A stretch of 57,690 nt of DNA from Nocardioides sp. (GCF_016462705.1 NZ_JAEMSS010000002.1:1-57690), one strand, 5' to 3'; numbered from the stretch's first letter, positions 46,809 through 56,565 are shown. The notes: generated from the sequence alone by a model not told the origin. Numbers and translations are program-made.

Positions 46809-48181
46809 GCGGGCCCGCGCACGGCCGCCGCCACGGCCTTGGGCACGTCGGGGTGGAAGACGGTCGGGATGATGAAGCTCGGGTTGAGCTCCTCGTCCCG
46901 CACCACGTGCGCGATCGCGTCCGCGGCCCGCAGCAGCATGTCGATGGTGACGTCGCGGGCGCGGGCGTCGAGCAGCCCGCGGAAGACCCCGGGGAACGCC
47001 AGCACGTTGTTGATCTGGTTGGGGTAGTCGGAGCGGCCGCTGGCGACGACGGCGGCGTACCTCTCCGCCTCCACCGGGTCGACCTCGGGGTCGGGGTTGG
47101 CGAGCGCGAACACCACCGCCCGGTCGGCCATGTCCCTGATCCACTCAGCGTCGAGCACGCCGGGCGCGCTGACGCCGATGAAGACGTCAGCCCCGCGCAG
47201 CGCGGTGTGCAGGTCCCCGCGCACCTGCCGCGGGTTGGTCACCTCGGCCAGCTGCCGGTGCGCGCTCGAGAGGGTCTCGTCGCCGGCGCAGATCGCACCA
47301 GCCCGGTCGCAGACGACCACGTCGGTGACGCCTGCCGCCAGCAGCAGCGTCACGATGGCGGTGCCGGCGGCACCACCGCCGGAGACGACGATGCGCACCT
47401 CGGCGATGTCCTTCTTCACCACGCGCAGCGCGTTGGTCAGCGCGGCGAGGACGACGATCGCCGTGCCGTGCTGGTCGTCGTGGAAGACCGGGATGTCCAG
47501 GCTCTCGCGCAGCCGCCGTTCGATCTCGAAGCAGCGTGGCGCCGCGATGTCCTCGAGGTTGATGCCTCCGAACCCCGGGGCGATCATCTCGACGGCCTTC
47601 ACGATCTCGTCGGTGTCCTGGCTGGCCAGGCAGATCGGCCAGGCGTCGATGTCGGCGAACCGCTTGAAGAGCGCGGCCTTGCCCTCCATGACGGGCAGCG
47701 CGGCGCCCGGCCCGATGTTGCCGAGACCCAGCACCGCCGAGCCGTCGGTCACGACCGCCACGGAGTTGCCCTTGATGGTGAGGCGGCGGACGTCGTCGGG
47801 GTTCTTGGCCAGCGCCATGCTCACCCGGCCGACGCCCGGGGTGTAGGCCATGGAGAGGTCGTCGCGGTTCTTCAGCGGGACCTTCGAGCTGACCTCGATC
47901 TTGCCGCCGATGTGCAGCAGGAAGGTCCGGTCGCTGACCTTGTAGACCTCGACACCCGCGACGGCGTCGACGGCGGTCTCGAGCTGCGCGGCGTGCTCGG
48001 CGTCGCTGGCCGAGCAGGTGACGTCGACGACGAGGCGCTCGCGGGTCGACTCGGCGACGTCGATGGCGGTGACCACGCCGCCCGCGGTCGCGATCGCGGT
48101 GGCCACCTGCCCGACGACCCCATGGTCGGGCAGCGTGTGCAGGCGCATGGTGATGGAGTACGACGAGGGGGTGACGGACAC
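46805..48181 (-). CDS. NAD-dependent malic enzyme with N-terminal ACT-like domain
   Basis: MAYTPGVGRVSMALAKNPDDVRRLTIKGNSVAVVTDGSAVLGLGNIGPGAALPVMEGKAALFKRFADIDAWPICL; EDIAAPRCFEIERRLRE. Confidence 0.95.
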   Translation of the reverse strand: MSVTPSSYSITMRLHTLPDHGVVGQVATAIATAGGVVTAIDVAESTRERLVVDVTCSASDAEHAAQLETAVDAVAGVEVYKVSDRTFLLHIGGKIEVSSKVPLKNRDDLSMAYTPGVGRVSMALAKNPDDVRRLTIKGNSVAVVTDGSAVLGLGNIGPGAALPVMEGKAALFKRFADIDAWPICLASQDTDEIVKAVEMIAPGFGGINLEDIAAPRCFEIERRLRESLDIPVFHDDQHGTAIVVLAALTNALRVVKKDIAEVRIVVSGGGAAGTAIVTLLLAAGVTDVVVCDRAGAICAGDETLSSAHRQLAEVTNPRQVRGDLHTALRGADVFIGVSAPGVLDAEWIRDMADRAVVFALANPDPEVDPVEAERYAAVVASGRSDYPNQINNVLAFPGVFRGLLDARARDVTIDMLLRAADAIAHVVRDEELNPSFIIPTVFHPDVPKAVAAAVRGPA

Positions 48182-48224
48182 GTCTTCACCTTCGCACGCG
48201 CGCTCCCCCGCATCTACCGCCGGA

Positions 48225-48710
48225 CTACCGCTGCGTGGTTCCCAGGTGCACGAGGAGGTTGGCGGAGAAGCGGTCGCCCATGGTGTCGATGACCTTGCCC
48301 ATCGTGGCCTTCACCGCCGACCGGGCGACGCCGGGCAGTGGGAGGTCCAGGGAGATGGTGAGGTCGGTGACCAGAGCGGTCCCGCCTCCCTCGTCCTCGG
48401 GCACGGGCGACAGGTCGTACCAGCCCTCGACCCACGACTTCTCCTTCGCACCCTGCGGGGGGTCGTGGTGGAACTCGATCCGGTCCGGCTCCTTGAAGAC
48501 CATCCGCTCGGTGAACGCCGGCGCCACGCTCCTGCCGAGCACCTCGAGCCCGCCCATCTCCCAGCGCCAGTGCTCGCCGTCCGCGGTGATCCGCTTCACG
48601 AACGGCGTGAACCGGGCGATCAGGTCGGGGTCGACGAGCACGTCCCAGATGTCCTGCTGGGGCGCGAGGACGACGGCCTCGGCGTGGGTGCTGGCGTGGA
48701 AGACGGTCAC
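48225..48710 (-). CDS. SRPBCC family protein
   Basis: APQQDIWDVLVDPDLIARFTPFVKRI; conserved SRPBCC pattern; GTG start. Confidence 0.75.
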   Translation of the reverse strand: MTVFHASTHAEAVVLAPQQDIWDVLVDPDLIARFTPFVKRITADGEHWRWEMGGLEVLGRSVAPAFTERMVFKEPDRIEFHHDPPQGAKEKSWVEGWYDLSPVPEDEGGGTALVTDLTISLDLPLPGVARSAVKATMGKVIDTMGDRFSANLLVHLGTTQR

Positions 48711-48726
48711 GGGCGAGGCGGTACCC

Positions 48727-49209
48727 CTAGGAGGCCAGGGCCTTCTCGATGTCGCCTGTGATCTTCGACGGGGGGGTGGTGGGCGCGTAGCGGCCGATGA
48801 CGGTGCCGTCCCTGCCCACCAGGAACTTGGTGAAGTTCCAGCGGATCTTGTCGCCCAGCAGTCCGCCCTTCTGTTTCCGCAGCCACTGGAAGACCGGGTG
48901 GGCCTGGGCCCCGTTGACGTCGACCTTGGAGAACATCGGGAACGTGACCCCGAAGTTCTTCTCGCAGAAGCCCGCGATCTCCGCGTCCTCGCTGAACTCC
49001 TGGTTGCCGAACTGGTCGCACGGGAAGCCGAGGACGTCGAACCCCTGAGGGGCGAAGGTGTCGTGGAGCTCCTGCAGCCCCTTGTACTGCGGGGTGAACC
49101 CACACTGGGAGGCGGTGTTGACGATCAGCACGACCTTGTCGTCGTAGGCGGACAGGTCGACGTCGTGGCCGTCGAGCGAGCGCGCGGTGAAGTCCCCCAG
49201 GGTGGTCAC
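48727..49209 (-). CDS. Glutathione peroxidase family thiol peroxidase (Cys form)
   Basis: VLIVNTASQCGFTPQYKGLQELH, LGFPCDQFGNQE, WNFTKFLVGRDG. Confidence 0.95.
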   Translation of the reverse strand: MTTLGDFTARSLDGHDVDLSAYDDKVVLIVNTASQCGFTPQYKGLQELHDTFAPQGFDVLGFPCDQFGNQEFSEDAEIAGFCEKNFGVTFPMFSKVDVNGAQAHPVFQWLRKQKGGLLGDKIRWNFTKFLVGRDGTVIGRYAPTTPPSKITGDIEKALAS

Positions 49210-49245
49210 ATGACGATCTTCGCAGTCAGGCCCTGACCGGATGGG

Positions 49246-49896
49246 TCAGGCGACCATGTAGCCGGTCGCGCGGACCGGCTGCTGGTAGCCCGCCGGGTTG
49301 GCGTAGCCGTCGAGCAGGACCCGCACCCGCCGGTCACCGAGGTCCAGCACGACCTCGTCGTCCCCCAGCTCGGCGACCTCGCCGCTGACGACGTAGCGCA
49401 TCCCCGAGATCCGGTCGAGCCGGGACCCCGGCGGGCAGCGCTCCAGGTCCTCCGTGGCGCGCAGCACCAGCTCGACCCGCATGACGGCCCGGAAGCGCAC
49501 CATCAGCACGACCATCGCGACCAGGAAGAGGTCGGCCAGCAGGGTGATGACCAGCCCGAGCCTGCTGGTGACCTGGCCCTCGACGGTGAACGCGCCGCCG
49601 TCGTCCGGCAGGACGCGGACGGCGAGCTGCCCGGTCTCGCGCGCCTCGGCGTACGTCGCGGCGTCGACCTCGGCGACCGCGTTCTCGAACGGCTCGCGAC
49701 GCCCGTCTCCCGGCACCGTGAACTCGACGAGCAGGTCGTCGCCCACCTCCCGGGTGTCGGTGACCTCGGCGGCCACGTCAACGCCGGACCGGTCCACCTG
49801 CCACCGCAGGTAGGTGCTGTGCGCCATCGGGAAGTTGACGACGAACGCGACGAAGCCGATGAGCACGATGCTGAGCCAGCGGCGCGCCCCGCTCAC
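49246..49896 (-). CDS. Membrane protein, DUF3592-like
   Basis: Two TM segments flanking a short beta domain (VDVAAEVTDTREVGDDLLVEFTV); GTG start overlaps upstream gene. Confidence 0.5.
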   Translation of the reverse strand: MSGARRWLSIVLIGFVAFVVNFPMAHSTYLRWQVDRSGVDVAAEVTDTREVGDDLLVEFTVPGDGRREPFENAVAEVDAATYAEARETGQLAVRVLPDDGGAFTVEGQVTSRLGLVITLLADLFLVAMVVLMVRFRAVMRVELVLRATEDLERCPPGSRLDRISGMRYVVSGEVAELGDDEVVLDLGDRRVRVLLDGYANPAGYQQPVRATGYMVA

Positions 49897-50525
49897 GGCT
49901 CGAGCCCCTGCCACGGCGTTCCCCAGCGGTCGCCGTGCGCCCGTGCCGACAGCGGCACCCGGCGGCGGACCCGCTCGTCCCGCTCGGCGTCCCGGTCGGG
50001 GACGTCGGCCGGGTCGCCCCGGACGCCGACGGCGATGCCGGCCAGCAGCCGGACGTACGCCGGGACGCCGAGCTCGGCGGCGACGGCCTCCTGGTCGAAG
50101 CCGGCGAACTGGTGCGCCTCGAGCCCCATCGCCCGGGCCTGGAGCGTGACGTGCGCGGCCGCCTGGCCGGTGTCGTAGTCGGCGTACCGCGGCTTGTAGC
50201 CGCCCTCGCCCCGCTCGTCGGGTGCGTGCTGCGCGCCCACCACCAGCACGAGGGACGCCCGCGGCACCCAGCGCGCGTTGCCGCGGGAGAGGTGCCGGAC
50301 CAGCACCTCGTGGCTCGGGCTGCCGCGTTCGGCGACCACGAGGTGCGCCGGCTGCGCGTTGCCGCAGCTGGGTGCCCAGCGGGCCGCGGTGAGCAGCCGC
50401 ACGACCTGGTCGCGGTCGAGCACGTGCGAGTCGTCGAAGACACTGGGGCTCCACCGCGTGCGCAGCGGCTCGGCGAGCGTCTCCTGCGCGCCCTGCCCGG
50501 GCAGGTCGGGCCCCGCGTCGGTCAC
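49893..50525 (-). CDS. Nitroreductase family protein
   Basis: RTRWSPSVFDDSHVLDRDQVVRLLTAARWAPSCGNAQPAHLVV. Confidence 0.92.
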   Translation of the reverse strand: MTDAGPDLPGQGAQETLAEPLRTRWSPSVFDDSHVLDRDQVVRLLTAARWAPSCGNAQPAHLVVAERGSPSHEVLVRHLSRGNARWVPRASLVLVVGAQHAPDERGEGGYKPRYADYDTGQAAAHVTLQARAMGLEAHQFAGFDQEAVAAELGVPAYVRLLAGIAVGVRGDPADVPDRDAERDERVRRRVPLSARAHGDRWGTPWQGLEP

Positions 50526-50538
50526 GGCCGCCAGTGTG

Positions 50539-51513
50539 TCACCAGGTCGCGGGGGTGCTGGTCGTCTCGCTGACCCACAGGAGGAAGCGGCGGACGTCCA
50601 CGGGGTCCGGCCCGCCGCGCCGTCCCATGGTCACCGGGCGCTGCGCCCGGTCGTGCCAGAAGTGCGGCGGCTCAGAGGAGGGGCGTGTGGCGACCAGCCA
50701 CACCGCGGTGTCGGCGCCGTCCTCGGAGTCGCGCAGCACCGGCTTGGTGATCATGTTGAACGTCGGCAGGTGCGTCGCCACTCCGGGCGTCCCCACCCAG
50801 CCCGGGTGCATGGACTCGACCCGCACGTCCTGAGCGGCCAGCCGCCGCGCCCAGGCGTCGGCGATGACCACCTGCATCCGCTTGGTGCGGGCGTAGGCGC
50901 GGACGCCGTTGTAGCCGCCCTTGTCGACGCCACGGGACTCGTAGCCGTCCACGTCCGCGGGGAGCCGGGCGCTGTACATGCCGCCGCTGCTCATCCAGAC
51001 CACGCTCGCGCCTCCCGCCGCGGCCAGCGGGTTGTGCAGCAGCTCGCTCATCACGTGCGGACCGAGCACGTGCACGGCCAGCCCGAGCTCGTGGCCCTGC
51101 GGGCTCTCCTCGCGCTTCTCGGTCATCGTCCCGGCGTTGTGCACGAGTCCGTGCAGCGCGGGCACCCGGCCGGTGAAGTCGGCGGCCCAGCCGCGCACGG
51201 CGTCCAGGTCGCCGACGTCACAGACCTCCTCGACGACCTCGGTCGCCGGCTTGTCGAGCCGCAGCTGCCGGGCGACCTCGGCCAGCTTGTCGCCGTTGCG
51301 GCCCAGGACGTGCACGGAGGCCCCGAGGTCGGCGAACGAGCGGGCCATCGCCTCGCCGATGCCGGAGGTCGCCCCGGTGACCAGCACCCGCTTGCCCGCC
51401 AGCGCCCCCGGCTCCGGGTCGGCCGGCCACCACCGGCGGCGCAGGGCCGAACCGACCTTGCTGTAGCCGAGCACCACGGAGCGGTCGAGCGCACGGTCGA
51501 GGAGTCGCGTCAT
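50539..51513 (-). CDS. Short-chain dehydrogenase/reductase
   Basis: VLVTGATSGIGEAMARSFADLGASVHVLGRN, LVHNAGTM, GVRAYARTKRMQ. Confidence 0.93.
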   Translation of the reverse strand: MTRLLDRALDRSVVLGYSKVGSALRRRWWPADPEPGALAGKRVLVTGATSGIGEAMARSFADLGASVHVLGRNGDKLAEVARQLRLDKPATEVVEEVCDVGDLDAVRGWAADFTGRVPALHGLVHNAGTMTEKREESPQGHELGLAVHVLGPHVMSELLHNPLAAAGGASVVWMSSGGMYSARLPADVDGYESRGVDKGGYNGVRAYARTKRMQVVIADAWARRLAAQDVRVESMHPGWVGTPGVATHLPTFNMITKPVLRDSEDGADTAVWLVATRPSSEPPHFWHDRAQRPVTMGRRGGPDPVDVRRFLLWVSETTSTPATW

Positions 51514-51630
51514 GCCCCCAACAGTGGCCGAGCGTGCCAAGGCCCGCCGCGGGTGGAGCGGTGAGGCAGCGCCCGTTGTGGGCAACGGAACAGGCCCACA
51601 CCCACCGCTTCCCGGTCGCAACCTGGGACG

Positions 51631-51978
51631 ATGGTCGTCGTGGAGCAAGCCCCTACGAAGCGTGCCCGGCACCTGATGGACCCGGCCAACCCGGTCCGGC
51701 AGGTCAACGACCGGTCGCTGACCCGGGTCCAGCGCACCGTGGCCTCGGTCCTGGCCACCACGACGATCCTGCACCTCTCGGCCGGCCTGATCATCGCCGC
51801 GGTGTTCATCGACGACGAGTTCGTCGCGGCCCGGGTGGGCCTCAACCTGATCGCGGGCGCCTTCGCGGTGATCGCCGTCGGCGTCGGCTTCGCGATCCAC
51901 GGTCGCAAGCCGTTGTCACCGTGGCTCCTGCTGGGGCTCGCCGTCGCCGCGATCGGCCTGGCGTTCACGTTCTCCTGA
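51631..51978 (+). CDS. Small membrane protein of unknown function
   Basis: 115 aa with three hydrophobic helices; no recognised family. Confidence 0.6.
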   Translation: MVVVEQAPTKRARHLMDPANPVRQVNDRSLTRVQRTVASVLATTTILHLSAGLIIAAVFIDDEFVAARVGLNLIAGAFAVIAVGVGFAIHGRKPLSPWLLLGLAVAAIGLAFTFS

Positions 51979-52023
51979 CGGCGCCTTGCCGTTGCTGTCG
52001 ATCTCCTGTGAGCCCGACCGTCG

Positions 52024-52665
52024 TCAGTAGGCGGCGCGGAACGTGATGCCCTCGAGGCTCACGAACGCGTTGCTGCCGCCGTTCTGCACGTAGGCCGTGC
52101 CGTTCCTGAAGACGAAGAAGCACGCCGGGACGATGTTGCCGGAGCCGCCAGCGCCGTCGGTCGACAGCACCGTGAACAGCGCGACGCCGACCGGCCGGTA
52201 GCCCTCGGGCAGCGTGAACGCTGTCCCGCGGAGCGTCCCACCCGACATTCCGCCGGAGAGGTGCACGATGCCGAGCGGGTCCTTGTAGAACCGGGCCGGG
52301 TTGTAGGCGAGGCCGTAGTCGTGCCAGCCGTTCTGGAAGGTGATCGGCTGCGGCGCCTCGGGCGCGGCGAGCTGCGGGCTCGGGTAGTGGCCGGTGAGCG
52401 CGCCACCCGCAGCGACGTCGGTGAGGCTGGCGTCGCTTCCCGCAGGGCCGGCGGGACCGACCGGGCCTGGGTTGCCTGCGAGGGCGGTGATCGTCTTCTT
52501 GCTGAGCTTCGCCTTGGTCACCGCTCGGTTCTTGAGCTGGGCGGTGCCGACGCTGTCCTTGGGCAGCACCACCGCGGCATAGCTGGTGCCGACCAGGGCG
52601 ACGACCAACGCCAACAGTGCGACGACCAGGGCCAGCGAGGGGCGATAGCGGGGTGGCATCAGCAT
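52024..52665 (-). CDS. Secreted/anchored collagen-like protein (paralog C)
   Basis: N-terminal TM, GTAQLKNRAVTKAKLSKKTI repeat region, GNPGPVGPAGPAG. Confidence 0.6.
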   Translation of the reverse strand: MLMPPRYRPSLALVVALLALVVALVGTSYAAVVLPKDSVGTAQLKNRAVTKAKLSKKTITALAGNPGPVGPAGPAGSDASLTDVAAGGALTGHYPSPQLAAPEAPQPITFQNGWHDYGLAYNPARFYKDPLGIVHLSGGMSGGTLRGTAFTLPEGYRPVGVALFTVLSTDGAGGSGNIVPACFFVFRNGTAYVQNGGSNAFVSLEGITFRAAY

Positions 52666-52826
52666 GGCGAAACCTCCATCGGGGTCTCATGCACTGCCGA
52701 GCTGCCGCACGGTGCTGCGCGGTCCCACCACCATCTCGCTCCGCCTGCCAGCCGGGTAGGGGAGGACGTCACGTCCGGGCGGCCCTCGAGTCCCGAGCGA
52801 CGCGGGGATGGGCGAGGCCCGTCCGG

Positions 52827-53840
52827 TCACTCCTCGGACAGGCTGATGAGCACCTTCCCGACCGCGCCGCTCTCGACCGCGTCGTGCGCGGCAGCCGCCT
52901 GCTCCAAGGTGAAGTGGTGCAGGGGGATCCCGGCGGCCTCGCCCACTCGGAGAGCGCCGGCGGCGACCGCCGCCGTGACGTCCTCGGTCGCCGCACGCAG
53001 CAGTGCGGCGTCGAGGGTGTAGAGGATCAGGAACTGGAAGCGCAGGTTCTTCGAGAAGACCGACCGGAGCTGGACCGTCATCTCGTCGCCACCGTTGTTG
53101 GCGTAGATCGCGACCGTGCCGTGCACCTTGGTGACGGCGACGTCGAGGCCGATGTTCTCGGCCGGAGCGACCTCGACGACGAGGTCGACTCCGTCCGGTG
53201 ACACCTCCCGGATCGCCGCTTCTGGCTCGCCGGCCCGGTAGTTCACGACGTGATGGGCGCCGGCGGCCGCCGCGAGCGACGCCTTCTCCTGGCTGCTCAC
53301 GGTCGCCACCACCGTGGCGCCCGACCAGCGGGCCAGCTGGATCGCCGCGTTGCCGACCGCGCCCGCGCCACCCGCCACCAGGACCGTCATCCCGGACATC
53401 GAGCCGGGGCCGAGCCTGGACGGCCCGAGCTCGGCAGAGGTCAGCGCCCGGTGCGCGGTGACGGCGGGCACACCCAGCGACGCGCCGAGGTCGTACGACG
53501 CGTCGTCCGGCAGTGGGATGACCTGCGAGGACGTCTGCACCGTGTAGTCGGCCGCGGTGCCGTACGCCCGGTCGTTCTGGGCCAGCACCAGCCACACGCG
53601 GTCACCGACGGCCAGGCCCTCGACCCCGGGCCCGAGCGCGTCCACCACGCCGGCGCCGTCCTGACCGGGCGTGACCTCGGCGTGGACCAGCGGGCCCTGG
53701 CGACGTTTCCAGTCGGTCGGGTTGACGCCGGCCCGGACCAGGCGCACCCTGACCTCGCCCGGCCCCGGCTCGGGGAGGTCGCGCTCGACCAGCCTCAGGA
53801 CGGAGGAGGGACCGGGCTCGGAGAAGACGACGGCGCGCAT
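52827..53840 (-). CDS. NADPH:quinone reductase / zeta-crystallin-like
   Basis: VLVAGGAGAVGNAAIQLARWSGATVVATVSS; GVNPTDWKRRQG. Confidence 0.92.
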   Translation of the reverse strand: MRAVVFSEPGPSSVLRLVERDLPEPGPGEVRVRLVRAGVNPTDWKRRQGPLVHAEVTPGQDGAGVVDALGPGVEGLAVGDRVWLVLAQNDRAYGTAADYTVQTSSQVIPLPDDASYDLGASLGVPAVTAHRALTSAELGPSRLGPGSMSGMTVLVAGGAGAVGNAAIQLARWSGATVVATVSSQEKASLAAAAGAHHVVNYRAGEPEAAIREVSPDGVDLVVEVAPAENIGLDVAVTKVHGTVAIYANNGGDEMTVQLRSVFSKNLRFQFLILYTLDAALLRAATEDVTAAVAAGALRVGEAAGIPLHHFTLEQAAAAHDAVESGAVGKVLISLSEE

Positions 53841-53922
53841 ACGGCTAGCAAGCCTGGGGGCCGCCCGGCCATTCCCTGGTCGAGATGCTCCGCGTTCTTG
53901 CGCCTGTGGTGAACACCGACGG

Positions 53923-54207
53923 CTACCGCCCGTCCGACACGAGGTCCAAGAACTCCCCGAGGGTCACGTCCGCCTCGAGGTGGTGCCGGAAGTGCGCCCG
54001 CCGGACCACGGCGTACCGGTTCCGTCGGCCGACCTTCTCCTTGATCAGGTAGCCGTGTTCCACCAGGTCGCTCACGATCTGCTGGACGGCCCGTTCGGTG
54101 ATCCCGACGGCCTCGGCGACGTCTCGCGTCCGGAAGCCGGGGTTCTTGGCCAGGCACACGAGCACGTGCCCGTGGTTGGACAGGAACGTCCAGCCGTCCC
54201 GCGTCAT
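53923..54207 (-). CDS. Winged-helix transcriptional regulator
   Basis: LVCLAKNPGFRTRDVAEAVGITERAVQQIVSDLVEHGYLIKEKVGRRNRYAV. Confidence 0.85.
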   Translation of the reverse strand: MTRDGWTFLSNHGHVLVCLAKNPGFRTRDVAEAVGITERAVQQIVSDLVEHGYLIKEKVGRRNRYAVVRRAHFRHHLEADVTLGEFLDLVSDGR

Positions 54208-54272
54208 ACGAAGAAGACTACGTGAGTTCGAGTTCACTGTCTCCGGTCGAGCGCGCCGATCGCCTGCCGGGG

Positions 54273-55328
54273 TCAGGGCCTCAGGACCGCGATGCCGCCG
54301 AACTCGTGCAGCTGCCCGTCCTCGACGAACGCGATCAGGTTGCCGTTCTCGAGTGCCAGCTCGAGGAGGTCGTCGATGAGGTCGTGGGACGCCGGGGCGG
54401 TTCCGGTCTCCGCGCGCGGGTGGACGTAGCCGTGCTCGACGACCAGGGTTCCTGGCGTGTAGCCGGCGATGGCGGCCTCGCAGTCGTCGAGTCCGGCGAT
54501 CACTCGTCCGGGCGTGTCGGCTGCCGCCTCGCGGAGGGCGTCGAGGGTCTGCTGCCCGCGCCGGTGCAGGTAGTCCTCGAGGCGCAGTGCGGCGGCGGGG
54601 AAGAGGGTCGCCGGCTCGGCGGCCTCAGCCCCGACGACCTCGCCGGCGAGCCGCTGCAACGACCGGGCACGCCCCTTCAGCTCGGTCACGAGGTCGAGGT
54701 CACCGGCGAGGACCAGCGGGGCCGTATGCTCCGACCTCAACCGCGTCAGCCGGGCATCGACGCGGGCCACGAAGTCGCGCCGCTCCTCGGCCACCGCCTC
54801 CCGCCTGGCGGCCACGCCCGAACCGCCGCCGCTCCTCGGGATCCGCTCCACGGCATCGAGCACCGTGACCCGGTCGGACACCCAGAAAGCCCGGGCGCCG
54901 AACCCGTCCAGGCGGAGGACCAGGTGCGGTGGTGTGCGGTGCAGCGCCCGCAGCAGGTCACGGGTGGCGAACGTCGACTCGACGACGGCCTTCGCGTTGA
55001 CCGGCACCGGCAGGGTCCAGGCTCTCGTCAGGCTGAGGTTGACGAAGAGGCCGAGGCCGCTGTCGGTGCGGGACTCCCTCGCCACGAGCGCCAGGCCCTC
55101 GAGCTCACTCAGGAGCTTGTCGCGACTGGTCACCTGACTGTCCTCCAGCTGCTGCTTGACCTGGTGCAGCAGTCTGCTGAGGAGACCCGCGTCCGCGTCG
55201 AGCATCCGCCGGGACGGTGTGGTGGGCAGCAGCACCGAGATGCACGGGTACCCGCGGGAGACCGTCAGGTGCGCCACGGACCGCGGGTCGACAGCGCTGA
55301 TCGCGGTGCGCGTCGGTGCGGCGGTCAT
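54273..55328 (-). CDS. baeRF-family protein (bacterial/archaeal-type eRF1-like release factor domain)
   Basis: C-terminal DDLLELALENGNLIAFVEDGQLHEFGGIAVLRP resembling eRF1 domain 3; central ADLDLVTEL / LVVEHGYVHP region. Confidence 0.65.
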   Translation of the reverse strand: MTAAPTRTAISAVDPRSVAHLTVSRGYPCISVLLPTTPSRRMLDADAGLLSRLLHQVKQQLEDSQVTSRDKLLSELEGLALVARESRTDSGLGLFVNLSLTRAWTLPVPVNAKAVVESTFATRDLLRALHRTPPHLVLRLDGFGARAFWVSDRVTVLDAVERIPRSGGGSGVAARREAVAEERRDFVARVDARLTRLRSEHTAPLVLAGDLDLVTELKGRARSLQRLAGEVVGAEAAEPATLFPAAALRLEDYLHRRGQQTLDALREAAADTPGRVIAGLDDCEAAIAGYTPGTLVVEHGYVHPRAETGTAPASHDLIDDLLELALENGNLIAFVEDGQLHEFGGIAVLRP

Positions 55329-56314
55329 CGGCGACCCGCCGTCGTCGGCTCCAGGCCGTCCTCGGTGTCCGCCTCCGGCTGGTCAGCCGGCTCGGAGACG
55401 GAGGGGCGGCCCCGGGTGCGGTACAGGCTGAGGCCGACCGAGACCGCCAGGGCGAGCGCGATCGCGCTCAGGGAGAGCCAGATCGGGACCTTGTAGACGT
55501 CGAGCAGCAGCATCTTGACGCCGACGAAGACCAGGATCGCGGCCAGGCCCGCCTTGAGGTAGATGAACCGGTCGATCAGGTCGGCGAGCAGGAAGTACAT
55601 GGCTCGCAGCCCGAGGATCGCGAAGGCGTTGCTGGTGAAGACCAGGAACGGCTCCTGGGTCACCGCGAAGATCGCGGGAATGGAGTCGACGGCGAAGATG
55701 ATGTCGGTCGTCTCGACCATGACCAGGACGAAGAACAACGGTGTGGCGACCCACGTGCCGGCCTTCCTCACCCAGAACTTCTGGCCGTGGTACTCCTCGG
55801 TGGAGGGGACGCGTCTCCTGGCCCAGGCCAGGACCTTGTTGCGGGACAGGTCCATCTCGTCGTTGCGATGGGTGAACATCTTCCAGCCCGTGTAGACCAG
55901 GAACGCGCCGAAGATGTAGAGGATCCAGGCGAAGCTGCTGATCAGCACCGAGCCGCCGGCGATGAAGATCGCCCGGAACACCAGGGCACCGAGCACGCCG
56001 TAGAACAGCACCCGGTGCTGGTACTCCCGCGGCACCGCGAAGTAGGTGAAGATCAGCGCGAAGACGAAGACGTTGTCGACGGCCAGCGACTTCTCGATCA
56101 AATAGCCGGCGTAGTACTCGCCGCCGGCCTGGGCGCCGTACGCCCACCAGACGACGCCGCCGAAACCGAGGCCGAGCGCGACCCACACCGCGGACCAGGC
56201 CGCCGCCTCCCGGACACCGACCACGTGGGCGGTGCGATGGGCGAACAGGTCGATCGCGAGCATCGCGAGAATGACGGCCAGGACCGCGGCCCAGGCCCAC
56301 AGGGGGACATCCAT
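55325..56314 (-). CDS. TerC family integral membrane protein (putative Mn exporter)
   Basis: NVFVFALIFTYFAVPREYQHRVLFYGVLGALVFRAIFI and VDSIPAIFAVTQEPFLVFTSNAFAILGLRAMYFLLADLIDRFIYLKAGLA; start taken as ATG 56314 with SD ggagg. Confidence 0.93.
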   Translation of the reverse strand: MDVPLWAWAAVLAVILAMLAIDLFAHRTAHVVGVREAAAWSAVWVALGLGFGGVVWWAYGAQAGGEYYAGYLIEKSLAVDNVFVFALIFTYFAVPREYQHRVLFYGVLGALVFRAIFIAGGSVLISSFAWILYIFGAFLVYTGWKMFTHRNDEMDLSRNKVLAWARRRVPSTEEYHGQKFWVRKAGTWVATPLFFVLVMVETTDIIFAVDSIPAIFAVTQEPFLVFTSNAFAILGLRAMYFLLADLIDRFIYLKAGLAAILVFVGVKMLLLDVYKVPIWLSLSAIALALAVSVGLSLYRTRGRPSVSEPADQPEADTEDGLEPTTAGRR

Positions 56315-56344
56315 CGTCGGAACCTCCAACCGGCCCGCGCACGG

Positions 56345-56455
56345 GCTCCATTGGAGGTCTCCCCCGCCGCGACGAGCTGCGGCCGGTGCTCCGGGTTGGA
56401 ACCGTCCAACCGAACTGACGAAGTCACCGTGGGTGGGGTACTCCCCTCGTGCGTT
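56345..56455 (-). ncRNA. Probable yybP-ykoY (Mn2+) riboswitch upstream of terC
   Basis: Minus strand GCACGAGGGGAGTA ... TGACttcGTCA ... GGTTGGacggttCCAACC ... GGGGGAGACCTCC; GGGGAGUA and terminal AGACCU-type strand are hallmarks; TerC is the classic regulon gene. Confidence 0.7.
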
Positions 56456-56527
56456 CCAGTATTCACGAAGAGCGCTTCGTACGTCAAGTCGCTGACCGGC
56501 GCACGTCGATGCGCTCCGAAAAGGACG

Positions 56528-56555
56528 AGGCCCCGGATCCGAGGACCCGGGGCCT
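56528..56555 (-). terminator. Hairpin terminator downstream of tRNA-Leu
   Basis: aggccccgg-N10-ccggggcct. Confidence 0.6.
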
Positions 56556-56565
56556 GTCGCTCACG

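Noticed and set aside
44766-47144. 792-aa minus-strand ORF
   Set aside because: Antisense shadow of the MMPL transporter; repetitive charged composition.
48727-49209. Possible selenoprotein glutathione peroxidase
   Set aside because: Catalytic position is Cys (SQCGFT) with no in-frame TGA or SECIS-like evidence.
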